From: Burkholderia sp. IMCC1007
Lineage (GTDB): Bacteria > Pseudomonadota > Gammaproteobacteria > Burkholderiales > Burkholderiaceae
Direction of reading: 5' to 3'
DNA: 64,000 bases
NCBI RefSeq assembly: GCF_027257875.1
Contig: NZ_JAPVQY010000007.1
Coordinates: forward strand, 1-64,000
The notes under the pieces are model-generated. The model had not been told where the DNA came from, did no database searches, and saw only the letters and a list, made by a program, of their open reading frames with translations. A program made the translations under genes and the position numbers. How positions within the stretch are numbered: the first letter of the stretch is position 1; the number at the start of each line of letters is the position of its first letter. Positions 9,032-17,463 of the stretch are shown piece by piece.

Positions 9032-11230
9032 TCAGCGGAAGAGCTTCAACCAGTCGAACAACCCGACGTGCGGGCGCCGCTTCGGCGCGGGCGCCGGCGC
9101 GCTGCGCGGCCGGAAGTCCGGCGAGAACTGCACATGCGGATCGATCGCGCGCGCGCGCAGCGCAGCATCGTAGAACGACCCGACGATCGGCAATGCGCTG
9201 TGCGCGCCCGCACCCCAGTAGTCGCTGCGCAGCGTCACGCTGCCGTCGTCGAAGCCGACCCACGCGCCGGCCACCAGTTGCGGATGCATCAGGATGAACC
9301 AGCCGTCGGTGTTGTCCTGCGTCGTGCCGGTCTTGCCCGCGACGTCGACGCGAATGCCGTAGCGCGAGCGGATGTCGGCACCCGTCCCGTAGTCGACGAC
9401 ACCGCGCATCACGTCCACCAGCGTCTGGGCCGCGGCCACCGGCAGCGCGCGTTCGGGCGGCGCGCTGCCGAATGTGGCGAGCACCTTGCCGTCGCGATCC
9501 TCGATGCGCGTGATCATCTGCGGCGCGACGTACACGCCGCGGTTCGCGATGGTCCCGTACGCGGACACCATCTCCTTCAGCGTGACGGGGCTCGTGCCGA
9601 GCGCGAGCGACGGCACCGCGTCGAGCGGGCTCTCGCGCACGCCCATCGCGCGCGCGAGCTGCGCGACCCGCGCCGCGCCTACGCGCTGCATCACTTGCGC
9701 GGTGATGCGGTTGCGCGACAGGGCCAGCGCGTCGCGCAGCGTCATCGGCGCGTCGGTCGGCGGCTCGGCATCGGTCGGACGCCACACCGCGTGCGCATCG
9801 ACCGGGATCGCGACGGGGCGATCGACGAACGTATCGCCGGGCCGCATCCCGTCCGCGAACGCGGCGGCATAGACGAACGGCTTGAACGTCGAGCCCGGCT
9901 GGCGCCGCGACTGCACGACGTGATCGAACGGCTCGCTGCCGAAATCGGGGCTGCCGACCCACGCGCGAATCGCGCCGTTGCGCGGATCGATCGCGACGAA
10001 GCCGGCCTGCACCTGCGTCTTGCGCTCGCACAGCGCGCGCATGAACGTGCGATCCGCGCCGAGCTGCCTGAGCGCCGCCGCGTCGGCGAGCCCCGCGTCG
10101 TGCGCCGCGCGATACTCGGGCGTCTGCCGGATGAAGCCGCGGAACACGTCGTTGTGCAGCCCGCAGCCGGACGGGTTGCGCCATGCGTCGTCGGCGATCG
10201 CCTGCAGCCGTTCGGTCTGCCGGGTCAGCGCTTGCGTCGCCATGTCCTGCAGCCGCGCATCGAGCGTGGTGTGCACGACGAGGCCGTCCGAGTAGAGGTC
10301 GTAGTTGTTGCGGTCGGCCCATGCGATCAGCCACTTGCGCAGCTGCACCGCGAAGTGCGGCGCCGGGCCCGGCTGCGCGGTCTGCGGCTCGAAGTCGACG
10401 CGCAGCGGCCGGCGCTGCAATTGCGCGAGCTGCCGCGGCGACAGCATCCCCATCGCGGCCATCCGGTCGAGCACGATGTTGCGGCGCTGGACCGCGCGCT
10501 CCGGATTCAGCACCGGGTTGTAGTAGCTGTTGCCCTTCAGCATCCCGACGAGCGTCGCGCTCTCGACGATGTCGAGCTGGTCGGCCGATTTGCCGAAGTA
10601 GGTGCGCGCGGCCATTTCGACGCCGTACGCGTTGTACAGGAACGGCACGGTGTTCAGGTAGGTCTCGAGGATCTCGTCCTTGCTGTACACCGTCTCGATC
10701 TTGAACGCGGTGATCAGCTCCTTCACCTTGCGCGTGAGCGTCGGCGCGCGGCCGACTTCGTCCGGATACAGGTTGCGCGCGAGTTGCTGCGTGATCGTCG
10801 AGCCGCCCTGGCGACTGCCCGAGAACGTATGGAGCCCGGCCGCGAGCGTGCGGCGCCAGTCGATGCCGTGATGCGCGTAGAAGCGGTGGTCCTCGGTCGC
10901 AATCAGCGCATCGACCATGTGCGGCGAGATCTGCTTGAGCGGCACCCATTCGCGATTGACGGACCGGAACTCGGCGATCAGCTGGCCGTCGGCCGACAGC
11001 ACGCGCGCCGGGCGGTCGATGCGCGCCTTGCGGATGTCGCCGATGCTCGGCGTGAACGGCACGAACGCGAGCAGGACCAGCAGGCCGAGCAGCGGAATCG
11101 CGGCGAGCGTCAGTGTGATGCCGCGGCGCGTCGGATGGCGCAGGCGATGCCACGCGTCGGCGCTCAGCGCGCGGGCGCCGTCACGGCAGCGAAGCCACAG
11201 ATTGCGAAGGAACGGCACGAAGCGATTCAC
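9032..11230 (-). CDS. Class A penicillin-binding protein, PBP1 type
   Basis: A 732-residue bifunctional peptidoglycan synthase. It has a short basic cytoplasmic tail, one membrane anchor (residues about 39-58) and a periplasmic GT51 glycosyltransferase domain with the catalytic Glu in ATEDHRFYAHHG (E113) and RQGGSTITQQLARN. The transpeptidase domain follows: SxxK in GSTFKP (S447, K450), SRN in ALSRNR and KTG in GKTGTTQ. All three penicillin-binding motifs are intact. The proline-rich tail (PAPAPKRRP) is short. It stands alone and converges with the deaminase gene. It is not next to pilus genes, unlike the housekeeping ponA/mrcA of many relatives, so it may be an accessory paralogue. Confidence 0.9.
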   Translation of the reverse strand: MNRFVPFLRNLWLRCRDGARALSADAWHRLRHPTRRGITLTLAAIPLLGLLVLLAFVPFTPSIGDIRKARIDRPARVLSADGQLIAEFRSVNREWVPLKQISPHMVDALIATEDHRFYAHHGIDWRRTLAAGLHTFSGSRQGGSTITQQLARNLYPDEVGRAPTLTRKVKELITAFKIETVYSKDEILETYLNTVPFLYNAYGVEMAARTYFGKSADQLDIVESATLVGMLKGNSYYNPVLNPERAVQRRNIVLDRMAAMGMLSPRQLAQLQRRPLRVDFEPQTAQPGPAPHFAVQLRKWLIAWADRNNYDLYSDGLVVHTTLDARLQDMATQALTRQTERLQAIADDAWRNPSGCGLHNDVFRGFIRQTPEYRAAHDAGLADAAALRQLGADRTFMRALCERKTQVQAGFVAIDPRNGAIRAWVGSPDFGSEPFDHVVQSRRQPGSTFKPFVYAAAFADGMRPGDTFVDRPVAIPVDAHAVWRPTDAEPPTDAPMTLRDALALSRNRITAQVMQRVGAARVAQLARAMGVRESPLDAVPSLALGTSPVTLKEMVSAYGTIANRGVYVAPQMITRIEDRDGKVLATFGSAPPERALPVAAAQTLVDVMRGVVDYGTGADIRSRYGIRVDVAGKTGTTQDNTDGWFILMHPQLVAGAWVGFDDGSVTLRSDYWGAGAHSALPIVGSFYDAALRARAIDPHVQFSPDFRPRSAPAPAPKRRPHVGLFDWLKLFR

Positions 11231-11385
11231 GGCGGGAGGAGCGCGAGCGGAGAAGGCGCGATCCTAGCAAACCGGGCGGTGCCGGCTGTGGCGAAAAGGC
11301 CGGTTTTCTTGCAGGATTTACAGACGATTACGTTTGTTGCCTGCACACAATCTTTCCGCGCACGTGCCGCCCGCGATTCCTCGGA

Positions 11386-13026
11386 TCAATGGCCGGCGGC
11401 CGCCGCGCCCACCACGTCCGCGAGCCGCTGCGCGGCCGCCTCCATCCGCGCGCGATCGAAGCCGCCGAAACCGAGCACGAGCCCCGGCCGCGCGGTGCCC
11501 GGCGCGAACATCGGCGACACCGCGCGCACCGCGACGCCCGCTTGCGCGGCGCGCGCGACCACGTCGAGATCGTCGATCCCTTCGGCGAGCCACAGCACCA
11601 CGTGCATCCCTTGGTCGCCCGGCTGCACCCATGCGCGTTCGCGCGGCAGCCGCGCGCCGAGCGTGTCGATCAGCAGCGCGCGCTGCTCCGCGTAGACGCC
11701 GCGCACGCGACGAATGTGCCGGTCGAGATGCCCTTCGGCGATGAATGCGGCGAGCACGTGCTGATCGGCGGTCGGCGCATGGCGATCCATCAGCGCGCGC
11801 GCACCGCAGAATGCGGGCACGAGATCGTCGGGCGCGATCACGTAGCCGAGCCGCAGCGACGGAAACAGGATCTTGCTGAACGTGCCGAGATACACCACGC
11901 GCTCGGGATCGAGCCCTTGCAGCGACGGGAACGGATAGCCTTCGTAGCGCAGCTCGCTGTCGTAGTCGTCTTCGACCACCCACGCGCGCTGCGCTCGCGC
12001 CCAGCCGAGCAGCGCGTTGCGCCGCGCCATGCTCATCGGCATCCCTAGCGGATACTGGTGCGACGGCGTGACGAACGCGGCGCGCGCATCCGGCGCGAGC
12101 CGGATGCCGGCTTCGACGTCGATGCCGTCGGCGTCGACCGGCACGCGGACCATCGCGTCGCGCGCGCCGGTGCTCTCCAGCAGCGCGGTGATGCCGCGAT
12201 AGGCGGGATTCTCGACCCACGCGCGATCGTCCGGGCCGAGCAGGACCTGGCGCGCGAGGTGCAGGCCCTGCTGCGTGCCGGTCGTGATCACGACCTGGTC
12301 GGCGCTGCAGCGTACCGAGCGCGAGCGGCGCACGTAGTCGGCGACCGCTTCGCGCAGCGGCAGCGCGCCCTGCGGGTCGGCATAGCCGGACGGCGCCCCG
12401 GCGCCGCGCGCGCGCAGGCGGTTGCCGAGCCGGCGCCAGATGTCGTCGGGCGCGGTGAGCCCGGCCGGCACCGAGATCGCGAACGGCACGGCCGGCAGCG
12501 GCTGGAACTCGCGGGCGATCCGCGCGAACGTCGCGGCGGGCTCGGGCAGGGCGGTGTGGGCGGCGGGTTCAGGGTGGTCAGCGCGTTCGGCACGGTCGGC
12601 ACGGTCGGCACGTTGGGCACGTTCGGCGCGGTCGGCACGATCGGCACGTTGGGCACGTTCGGCGCGTTCGGCGCGTTCGACACGTTCGACACGTTCAGCG
12701 AGTTCGGCGAGATCAGCGAGTTCGACACGTTTACGCGGTGCGGGTGGCCGATCGGCCAGCGCGTTCGCGACCTGCGTGCCGCGGCCGCCGCGCGACTCCA
12801 GGAAGCCTTCGGCGACGAGTTGCGCATACGCATCGACGACGGTGCCGCGCGCCACCTGCAGCGACGCCGCGAGCAGCCGCGTGGACGGCAACGCGTCGCC
12901 GGGCAGCACGTCGCCGCGCCGCACGGCGTCCCGCAACGCCTGCGCAAGCTGGCGGCTGAGGTCGCCGGCCGCGCGGTCGAGCGCGCCGAGCGACGGGATT
13001 TCGACGATCCGGGCGGTTCTTGCCAT
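11386..13026 (-). CDS. MocR/PdxR-type regulator (GntR HTH plus aminotransferase-like domain)
   Basis: A 546-residue regulator. The GntR winged helix is at residues about 15-85 (LPSTRLLAASLQVARGTVVDAY). A fold-type I aminotransferase-like domain starts at about 165 and has the expected PLP lysine, K385 (GTFSKILFPSLRLGY). Between them is an unusually long, almost pure three-residue repeat (see the repeat entry), where related proteins have a shorter irregular linker. The gene is divergent from a PaiB-like flavoprotein with 126 bases between starts, which is its probable target. PLP or a PLP-derived adduct is the likely effector. Which gene set it controls beyond the neighbour is unknown. Confidence 0.87.
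   Translation of the reverse strand: MARTARIVEIPSLGALDRAAGDLSRQLAQALRDAVRRGDVLPGDALPSTRLLAASLQVARGTVVDAYAQLVAEGFLESRGGRGTQVANALADRPPAPRKRVELADLAELAERVERVERAERAERAQRADRADRAERAQRADRADRAERADHPEPAAHTALPEPAATFARIAREFQPLPAVPFAISVPAGLTAPDDIWRRLGNRLRARGAGAPSGYADPQGALPLREAVADYVRRSRSVRCSADQVVITTGTQQGLHLARQVLLGPDDRAWVENPAYRGITALLESTGARDAMVRVPVDADGIDVEAGIRLAPDARAAFVTPSHQYPLGMPMSMARRNALLGWARAQRAWVVEDDYDSELRYEGYPFPSLQGLDPERVVYLGTFSKILFPSLRLGYVIAPDDLVPAFCGARALMDRHAPTADQHVLAAFIAEGHLDRHIRRVRGVYAEQRALLIDTLGARLPRERAWVQPGDQGMHVVLWLAEGIDDLDVVARAAQAGVAVRAVSPMFAPGTARPGLVLGFGGFDRARMEAAAQRLADVVGAAAAGH
12577..12699 (-). repeat. 9-bp tandem repeat coding a (Ala-Glu/Asp/Gln-Arg)n linker
   Basis: About 13-14 degenerate copies of a 9-bp unit (GTTCGGCAC-like on the + strand) lie in frame inside the MocR gene. 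They code for successive AER, VER, ADR and AQR triplets over residues about 110-150. Several adjacent units are identical, which suggests recent slippage or expansion. The product should be a highly charged stretch, possibly an extended single helix, between the DNA-binding and PLP domains. Copy number may vary between strains. Confidence 0.85.
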
Positions 13027-13030
13027 GATT

Positions 13031-13076
13031 CTGGTCTACTGAAATTGTTCTAAACCGGCTCTACAGCATAAACCAG
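13031..13076. promoter_or_regulatory. Candidate MocR operator, direct TCTAC repeats
   Basis: The 126-base gap between the divergent MocR and PaiB-like genes contains GGTCTACTG (TCTAC at 13035-13039) and GGCTCTACAG (TCTAC at 13060-13064) in direct orientation, 25 bases apart, framed by CTGGT and ACCAG. MocR-type regulators commonly bind direct repeats in the shared promoter, so this is a reasonable operator guess from position and repetition only. Confidence 0.35.
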
Positions 13077-13152
13077 TTAGAGATCACAATCAGCGCATGA
13101 CGCGCCGCCTGCCGGCCCGTTTCTTCCAACCCTGCCTGACCGTGGAGCCGCC

Positions 13153-13791
13153 ATGTATGTCCCCGCCGATTTCGCCGAATCCCGCCCCGAGGTGCTGCGC
13201 GAGCTGATCGTCCAGCATCCGTTCGGCAGCCTGATCACGCACGGCAAGAGCGGGCTCGACGCGAACCATCTCCCGTTCGAACTGCTGCCGGGCGACGGCG
13301 GGCTCGGCGAGCTGCATGCGCACGTGTCCCGCGAGAATCCGGTCTGGCAGGACGTCGCGAACGGCGACGAGGTGCTGGTGATTTTCCGCGCCGGCGACGC
13401 GTATATCTCGCCGACCTGGTATCCGAGCAAGCACGTCGCGCATCGGCAGGTGCCGACGTGGAACTACAGGGTCGTGCATGCGTACGGCCGCATCACGGTG
13501 CGCGATGACGAGAAGTTCGTGCGCGGCGTGGTCGCGCGGCTGACGCGCACGCACGAGGCGTCGCAGCCGGTGCCGTGGAAGATGGCCGATGCGCCGAAGG
13601 ACTATCTCGACGCGATGCTGCAGGCGATCGTCGGGCTGCAGATTGAAATCACGCGATTCGTCGGCAAGCGCAAGCTCGGGCAGAACAAGTCGGTCGACGA
13701 TATTCGCGGCGCGGGTGACGGGCTGATCGCCGACGGCAACGTGGCGATCGGCGAAGCGATGCTCGCGGAGGCCGACGCGAAGCGCGGGTGA
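13153..13791 (+). CDS. PaiB-like FMN-binding protein
   Basis: A 212-residue protein of the PaiB family, often annotated as an FMN-binding negative transcriptional regulator. It opens MYVPADFAESRPEVL and carries HPFGSLITHG, DANHLPFEL and ISPTWYPSKHVAHRQVPTWNY, all typical of the family's split-barrel flavin-binding fold. Length is normal. It is divergent from the MocR regulator, which likely controls it. Whether it regulates genes or acts as a flavin oxidoreductase cannot be decided from sequence. The ATG is preceded by GGAG (13147-13150 region). Confidence 0.85.
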   Translation: MYVPADFAESRPEVLRELIVQHPFGSLITHGKSGLDANHLPFELLPGDGGLGELHAHVSRENPVWQDVANGDEVLVIFRAGDAYISPTWYPSKHVAHRQVPTWNYRVVHAYGRITVRDDEKFVRGVVARLTRTHEASQPVPWKMADAPKDYLDAMLQAIVGLQIEITRFVGKRKLGQNKSVDDIRGAGDGLIADGNVAIGEAMLAEADAKRG

Positions 13792-13866
13792 GCCGGGCGC
13801 CATGCGTCGTGAATGGGAATGATTCGCGCGCGGGGCGCAACCCGCGCAACCCGCGCCTGCCGCGCG

Positions 13867-14448
13867 TTACTGCGTGCGCGGCGTCCCGCCGGTTGCTCCG
13901 CCAGCCTGCGCCAGCGCGCCGCGAATCGCCGCCTCCGTCTTGTCGTAGCCGCCTTCGCCATAGCGCGTATAGACGACTTTCCCGTTCGCATCGATCAGGT
14001 ACAACGCGGGCCAGTACTGGTTTCCATACGCGCGCCACGTGTCGTAGCGGTTGTCCTGCGCGACCGGATACTGTATGCCGAAGCGCTTGAGCGCATCGGC
14101 GACGTTCTTCGGATCGCGCTCGAACGGATACTCGGGCGTATGCACGCCGACCACGACGAGCCCCTGGTCGCGATACTTCCGGTACCAGTCGTTGACGTAC
14201 GGAATCGTGTGAATGCAGTTGATGCACGAGTAAGTCCAGAAATCGACCAGCACGACCTTGCCGCGCAACTGGTCGAGCTTGAGCGGCGCGCTGTTGTGCC
14301 ACCGGTCGATGCCGGTGAAGTCGGGTGCCGGCGTGCCGGCCAGCGAGGTCGTCATCCCCGCGTCGTCGCGGGTGCCGGCGAACGCGGCGATCCCGGCCGT
14401 GGCGGCGAGGGCGATGACGAGGGCGGCAGTCTTGAGTCGGGGCAGCAT
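13867..14448 (-). CDS. Thioredoxin-like exported protein (TlpA/DipZ type)
   Basis: A 193-residue protein with an N-terminal signal/anchor (residues 6-24) and a periplasmic thioredoxin-fold domain. The redox motif is CINC (C75, C78) in FWTYSCINCIHTIPYVNDWY, which resembles the C-terminal domain of DipZ-like proteins. The cis-proline region is YWPALYLID. It probably reduces or isomerises envelope disulfides or handles thiol stress. It is divergent from the two-component system with 234 bases between starts, so that system may control it. Another thiol-oxidoreductase role is possible. Confidence 0.85.
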   Translation of the reverse strand: MLPRLKTAALVIALAATAGIAAFAGTRDDAGMTTSLAGTPAPDFTGIDRWHNSAPLKLDQLRGKVVLVDFWTYSCINCIHTIPYVNDWYRKYRDQGLVVVGVHTPEYPFERDPKNVADALKRFGIQYPVAQDNRYDTWRAYGNQYWPALYLIDANGKVVYTRYGEGGYDKTEAAIRGALAQAGGATGGTPRTQ

Positions 14449-14590
14449 GGCGTTTCTCCGGTTCGGCCGGCCGCCGCGCGATTGCGTCGGCCGGGCGGGT
14501 TTCGACAGCCCTCATTGGGCCGCGCCGACGTATCTGCGATGTGTCCGGCGAGCCGCGCGCGTGCAACGTTGTGTGTCGTCACGACGGTGC

Positions 14591-14632
14591 GATACATTGG
14601 GATACAAACACGTGCCTGCGCTGCGGTATAAA
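14591..14632 (+). promoter_or_regulatory. Promoter of the two-component operon with GATACA direct repeats
   Basis: GATACATTGG and GATACAAACA stand side by side (14591-14610), giving GATACA repeated at exactly 10 bp, one helical turn. This spacing is typical of OmpR/PhoB-family dimers bound to direct half-sites. A TATAAA hexamer (14627-14632) 20 bases downstream is a good -10, with the repeats covering the -35 region. Autoactivation by the adjacent response regulator is inferred. Confidence 0.5.
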
Positions 14633-14682
14633 AGCGGACATCGCCTGCCGCCACATCACGACACCGACCCCGAGCCCGAGTC

Positions 14683-15423
14683 ATGGACAAGATCGACCAC
14701 GTACTGATCGTCGACGACGATCGCGCGATTCGCGAACTCATCGCGGACTACCTGGAGAAGAACGGCATGCGCGTGTCGCTCGCCGCGAACGGCCGCGACA
14801 TGCGCAACGTGCTCGACGACGGCGCGCCCGACCTGATCGTGCTCGACCTGATGCTGCCCGGCGAGGACGGCCTCACGCTGTGCCGCGATCTGCGCGCCGG
14901 CAAGTTCCGCACGGTGCCGGTGCTGATGCTCACCGCGCGCAGCGAGGAAACCGACCGCATCGTCGGCCTCGAGATGGGCGCCGACGACTATCTCGCGAAG
15001 CCGTTCGCGGTGCGCGAGCTGCTTGCGCGGATCCGCTCGGTGCTGCGGCGCGCGCGCATGCTGCCGCCCGGCATGCAGGTGACGGAGACGACCGGGATGC
15101 TCGCGTTCGGCGAATGGCGGCTCGATACGACGGGGCGGCACCTGCTCGATGCCGAAGGCACGCTGGTCGCATTGAGCGGCGCCGAATACAGGCTGCTGCG
15201 CGTGTTCCTCGACAATCCGCAGCGCGTGCTCACGCGCGACCAGTTGCTCAACCTCACGCAGGGGCGGCAGTCCGATCCGTTCGACCGGTCGATCGATCTG
15301 CTCGTGAGCCGGCTGCGCCAGCGGCTGCGCGATGGCGCGCGCGAGCCGCGCTACATCAAGACGCTGCGCAACGAGGGCTACGTGTTCTCGGCGGCCGTGA
15401 CCGAGGCCGAGGGCGACGCATGA
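14683..15423 (+). CDS. OmpR-family response regulator
   Basis: A 246-residue two-component response regulator. The receiver domain (residues 1-120) has the acidic triad DDD at 11-13 and the phospho-acceptor D55 (LIVLDLMLPGEDG), then LTARSEE and YLAKPF. The C-terminal winged helix (about 145-240) has LSGAEYRLLRVFLDN and RSIDLLVSRLRQRL, typical of the OmpR/KdpE-like class. The stop overlaps the start of the kinase gene (ATGA), so the two are translationally coupled. It is divergent from the thioredoxin-like gene, a likely target. The stimulus is unknown. Confidence 0.92.
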   Translation: MDKIDHVLIVDDDRAIRELIADYLEKNGMRVSLAANGRDMRNVLDDGAPDLIVLDLMLPGEDGLTLCRDLRAGKFRTVPVLMLTARSEETDRIVGLEMGADDYLAKPFAVRELLARIRSVLRRARMLPPGMQVTETTGMLAFGEWRLDTTGRHLLDAEGTLVALSGAEYRLLRVFLDNPQRVLTRDQLLNLTQGRQSDPFDRSIDLLVSRLRQRLRDGAREPRYIKTLRNEGYVFSAAVTEAEGDA

Positions 15424-16742
15424 GCGCGCGTGCGCTGCTGCGCTGGCCGCGCTCGCTGTTCGCGCGGCTCGCGCTGATCCTGTGCGTGGGCCTCGCGCTC
15501 GCGCAGACGCTGTCGTTCTGGCTCACCGTGACCGAGCGCGACCAGGCGACCACCAACCTGATGATGGGCTACATCGAGCGCGAGGTCGCCAGCTCGGTCG
15601 CGCTGCTCGACCATCTGCCGCCCGATCAGCGCGCGGCGTGGCTGCCGCGCCTCGCGCGGCGCAGCTATGCGTTCATCCTCGGGCCCGGCGAGACGGGCAC
15701 GCCGCCGGAAGCGCGGCTGTCGGCGCGCGTCGAGCGCTCAATCTCGGACGGCATCGGCGGCGACTACCCGCTGACCGCGAATTCGATCCCCGGCGACCGC
15801 GAACATCTGCAGGTGCATCTGCGGCTGACCGACGGGTCGCCGCTGACGATCGACATTCATCCGATGTCGACGGTGCCGCTGTCGGGCTGGCTGCCGGCCG
15901 TGCTCGCGGTGCAGCTCGCAGTGCTGGCCGCGTGCTGCTGGCTTGCGGTGCGGCTCGCGACGCGGCCGCTGAACCAGCTCGCGCAGGCCGCCGACGCGCT
16001 CGGCCCCGACCTGAAGGGTGAGCGTCTGAACGAAGACGGGCCGTCCGAAGTCGCGCGCGCGGCGCGCGCGTTCAACGCGATGCAGGACCGCATCGCGCAG
16101 TACATGGCCGAGCGCATGCAGATTCTCGCGTCGATCTCGCACGACCTGCAGACGCCGATCACGCGGATGCGGCTGCGTGTCGACGTGATGGACGACGACG
16201 TGCAAGGCGGGAAGCTGCGCCAGGATCTGCTCGAGATGGAGCATCTGGTGAAGGAGGGCGTCGCGTATGCGCGCACGCTGCACGGCACCGAGGAGGCCGC
16301 GCGCCGCATCGATCTCGATGCGCTGCTCGACAGCATCGTGTGCGACTACACGGACGCGGGGCAGGACGTCGCGCTGCAGAGCGGCGGCCCGCTCGCGCTG
16401 ACGACGCGGCCGAAGGCGCTGCGCCGGATCGTCGGCAACCTCGTCGACAACGCGCTGAAGTTCGCGGGCGCGGCCGAGATCGCCGTGGAGTCGGCGCCGG
16501 GCGGCGGCGCGGTCATCGCGGTGCGCGATCGCGGGCCCGGCATTCCGGACGATCAGCTCGACGCGGTGTTCGAACCGTTCCGCCGCGTGGAGACGTCGCG
16601 CAATCGCGAGACGGGCGGCACGGGGCTCGGCCTCGCGATCGCACGACAGCTCGCGCTGGCGATGGGCGGCACGCTCACGCTGAGCAACCGGCAGGACGGC
16701 GGCGGGCTGGAAGCGCGGTTGACGCTCGTGAACGCGGCGTGA
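15420..16742 (+). CDS. Sensor histidine kinase
   Basis: A 440-residue inner-membrane kinase. Helix 1 is about 13-36 and helix 2 about 160-183, with a periplasmic sensor loop of about 125 residues between them. A HAMP domain follows, then the HisKA dimerisation domain with phospho-His H241 (SISHDLQTPITRMRL). The ATPase domain has the N box NLVDNALKFA, G1 DRGPGIP and G2 GGTGLGLAIARQL. It overlaps the response regulator gene by 4 bases. The sensor loop lacks any motif I recognise, so the signal is unknown. The divergent thioredoxin-like gene suggests envelope or redox stress. Confidence 0.92.
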   Translation: MSARALLRWPRSLFARLALILCVGLALAQTLSFWLTVTERDQATTNLMMGYIEREVASSVALLDHLPPDQRAAWLPRLARRSYAFILGPGETGTPPEARLSARVERSISDGIGGDYPLTANSIPGDREHLQVHLRLTDGSPLTIDIHPMSTVPLSGWLPAVLAVQLAVLAACCWLAVRLATRPLNQLAQAADALGPDLKGERLNEDGPSEVARAARAFNAMQDRIAQYMAERMQILASISHDLQTPITRMRLRVDVMDDDVQGGKLRQDLLEMEHLVKEGVAYARTLHGTEEAARRIDLDALLDSIVCDYTDAGQDVALQSGGPLALTTRPKALRRIVGNLVDNALKFAGAAEIAVESAPGGGAVIAVRDRGPGIPDDQLDAVFEPFRRVETSRNRETGGTGLGLAIARQLALAMGGTLTLSNRQDGGGLEARLTLVNAA

Positions 16743-16796
16743 CGCATCGCTGCGGGCGTCGAAGTCACGCCCGCGGCTGCGCCCCCACGCTGATGT

Positions 16797-17405
16797 TCAT
16801 CGCTGCAAATGCGCGTCGACCAGCGGCGCGAGCGTGTCGGCATGGACGGCCGCGAGATCGTGCCGGCCGCCCGGCACGACGTGCAGCCGCGCGTCGGGAA
16901 GCCGGTCGCGCAGGCGCTCGCCGGCCGCGACCGGGCTGATCGGATCGTCGTCGCCCCACAGCAGCAGCGTCGGCCGCGCGATGCGGCCGATGTCGTCCGA
17001 CAGGTCGGCCCGGAACGTCATGAACCAGTCGGGCAGCTGCGGGTTCGCTTCCGCAAAACCGGTGCGCCAGTCCAGCGCGCCGAGCCCCTGCATGTCGAGA
17101 CCGCCGGACGTGACCGTCAACACCAGATGCGTGACGCGTTCGGCGCGCTCGAGCGCCGCGCGCATCGCGATCACGCCGCCCATCGATTGCGCGATCACGG
17201 CGGTCGGCCGGTCGATCGCGGCCAGCACGTGACGCACGAGGCCGTCGAAGTCGTCGACGGCCGGATCGCGCGGCGTGTCGCCGAAGCCCGGGTACGCGAC
17301 GATCCGCCGCGCGGCCGGATGCGCGAGGCGGCTCGCGAGCGGTTGCCAGAAGGCGGTGCTGCCCGATGCGCCGGGCAGGAAGAGCAGTTGCGACGGAACG
17401 GGCAT
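16797..17405 (-). CDS. Alpha/beta hydrolase
   Basis: A 202-residue cytosolic alpha/beta-hydrolase-fold protein. The nucleophile elbow is AQSMGG (S74), the acid is in WGDDDPISP and the histidine in PGGRHDLA, so the catalytic triad looks complete. The oxyanion-hole loop LPGASGSTAFW is near the N-terminus. The frame is open further upstream to 17603, but 17405 (MPVPSQLLF) was chosen because it gives the normal first beta-strand. Substrate is unknown; esterase, lactonase or haloperoxidase-like roles are all possible. It converges with the kinase gene and lies 58 bases beyond the metallophosphoesterase gene, on the same strand. Confidence 0.8.
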   Translation of the reverse strand: MPVPSQLLFLPGASGSTAFWQPLASRLAHPAARRIVAYPGFGDTPRDPAVDDFDGLVRHVLAAIDRPTAVIAQSMGGVIAMRAALERAERVTHLVLTVTSGGLDMQGLGALDWRTGFAEANPQLPDWFMTFRADLSDDIGRIARPTLLLWGDDDPISPVAAGERLRDRLPDARLHVVPGGRHDLAAVHADTLAPLVDAHLQR

Positions 17406-17463
17406 GGCGGGGCGGGTTTCCGTTGAATGAAGCGGGATGACGGGCGAGGCGGGTGCCGATGCG

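Noticed and set aside
9068-11695. 875-codon plus-strand frame opposite the penicillin-binding protein
   Set aside because: Antisense of a gene with all PBP motifs in order; frame is Arg-rich with no recognisable domain.
12577-12699. Tandem repeat as a possible CRISPR-like array
   Set aside because: The unit is only 9 bp with no spacers and lies in frame inside a regulator gene.
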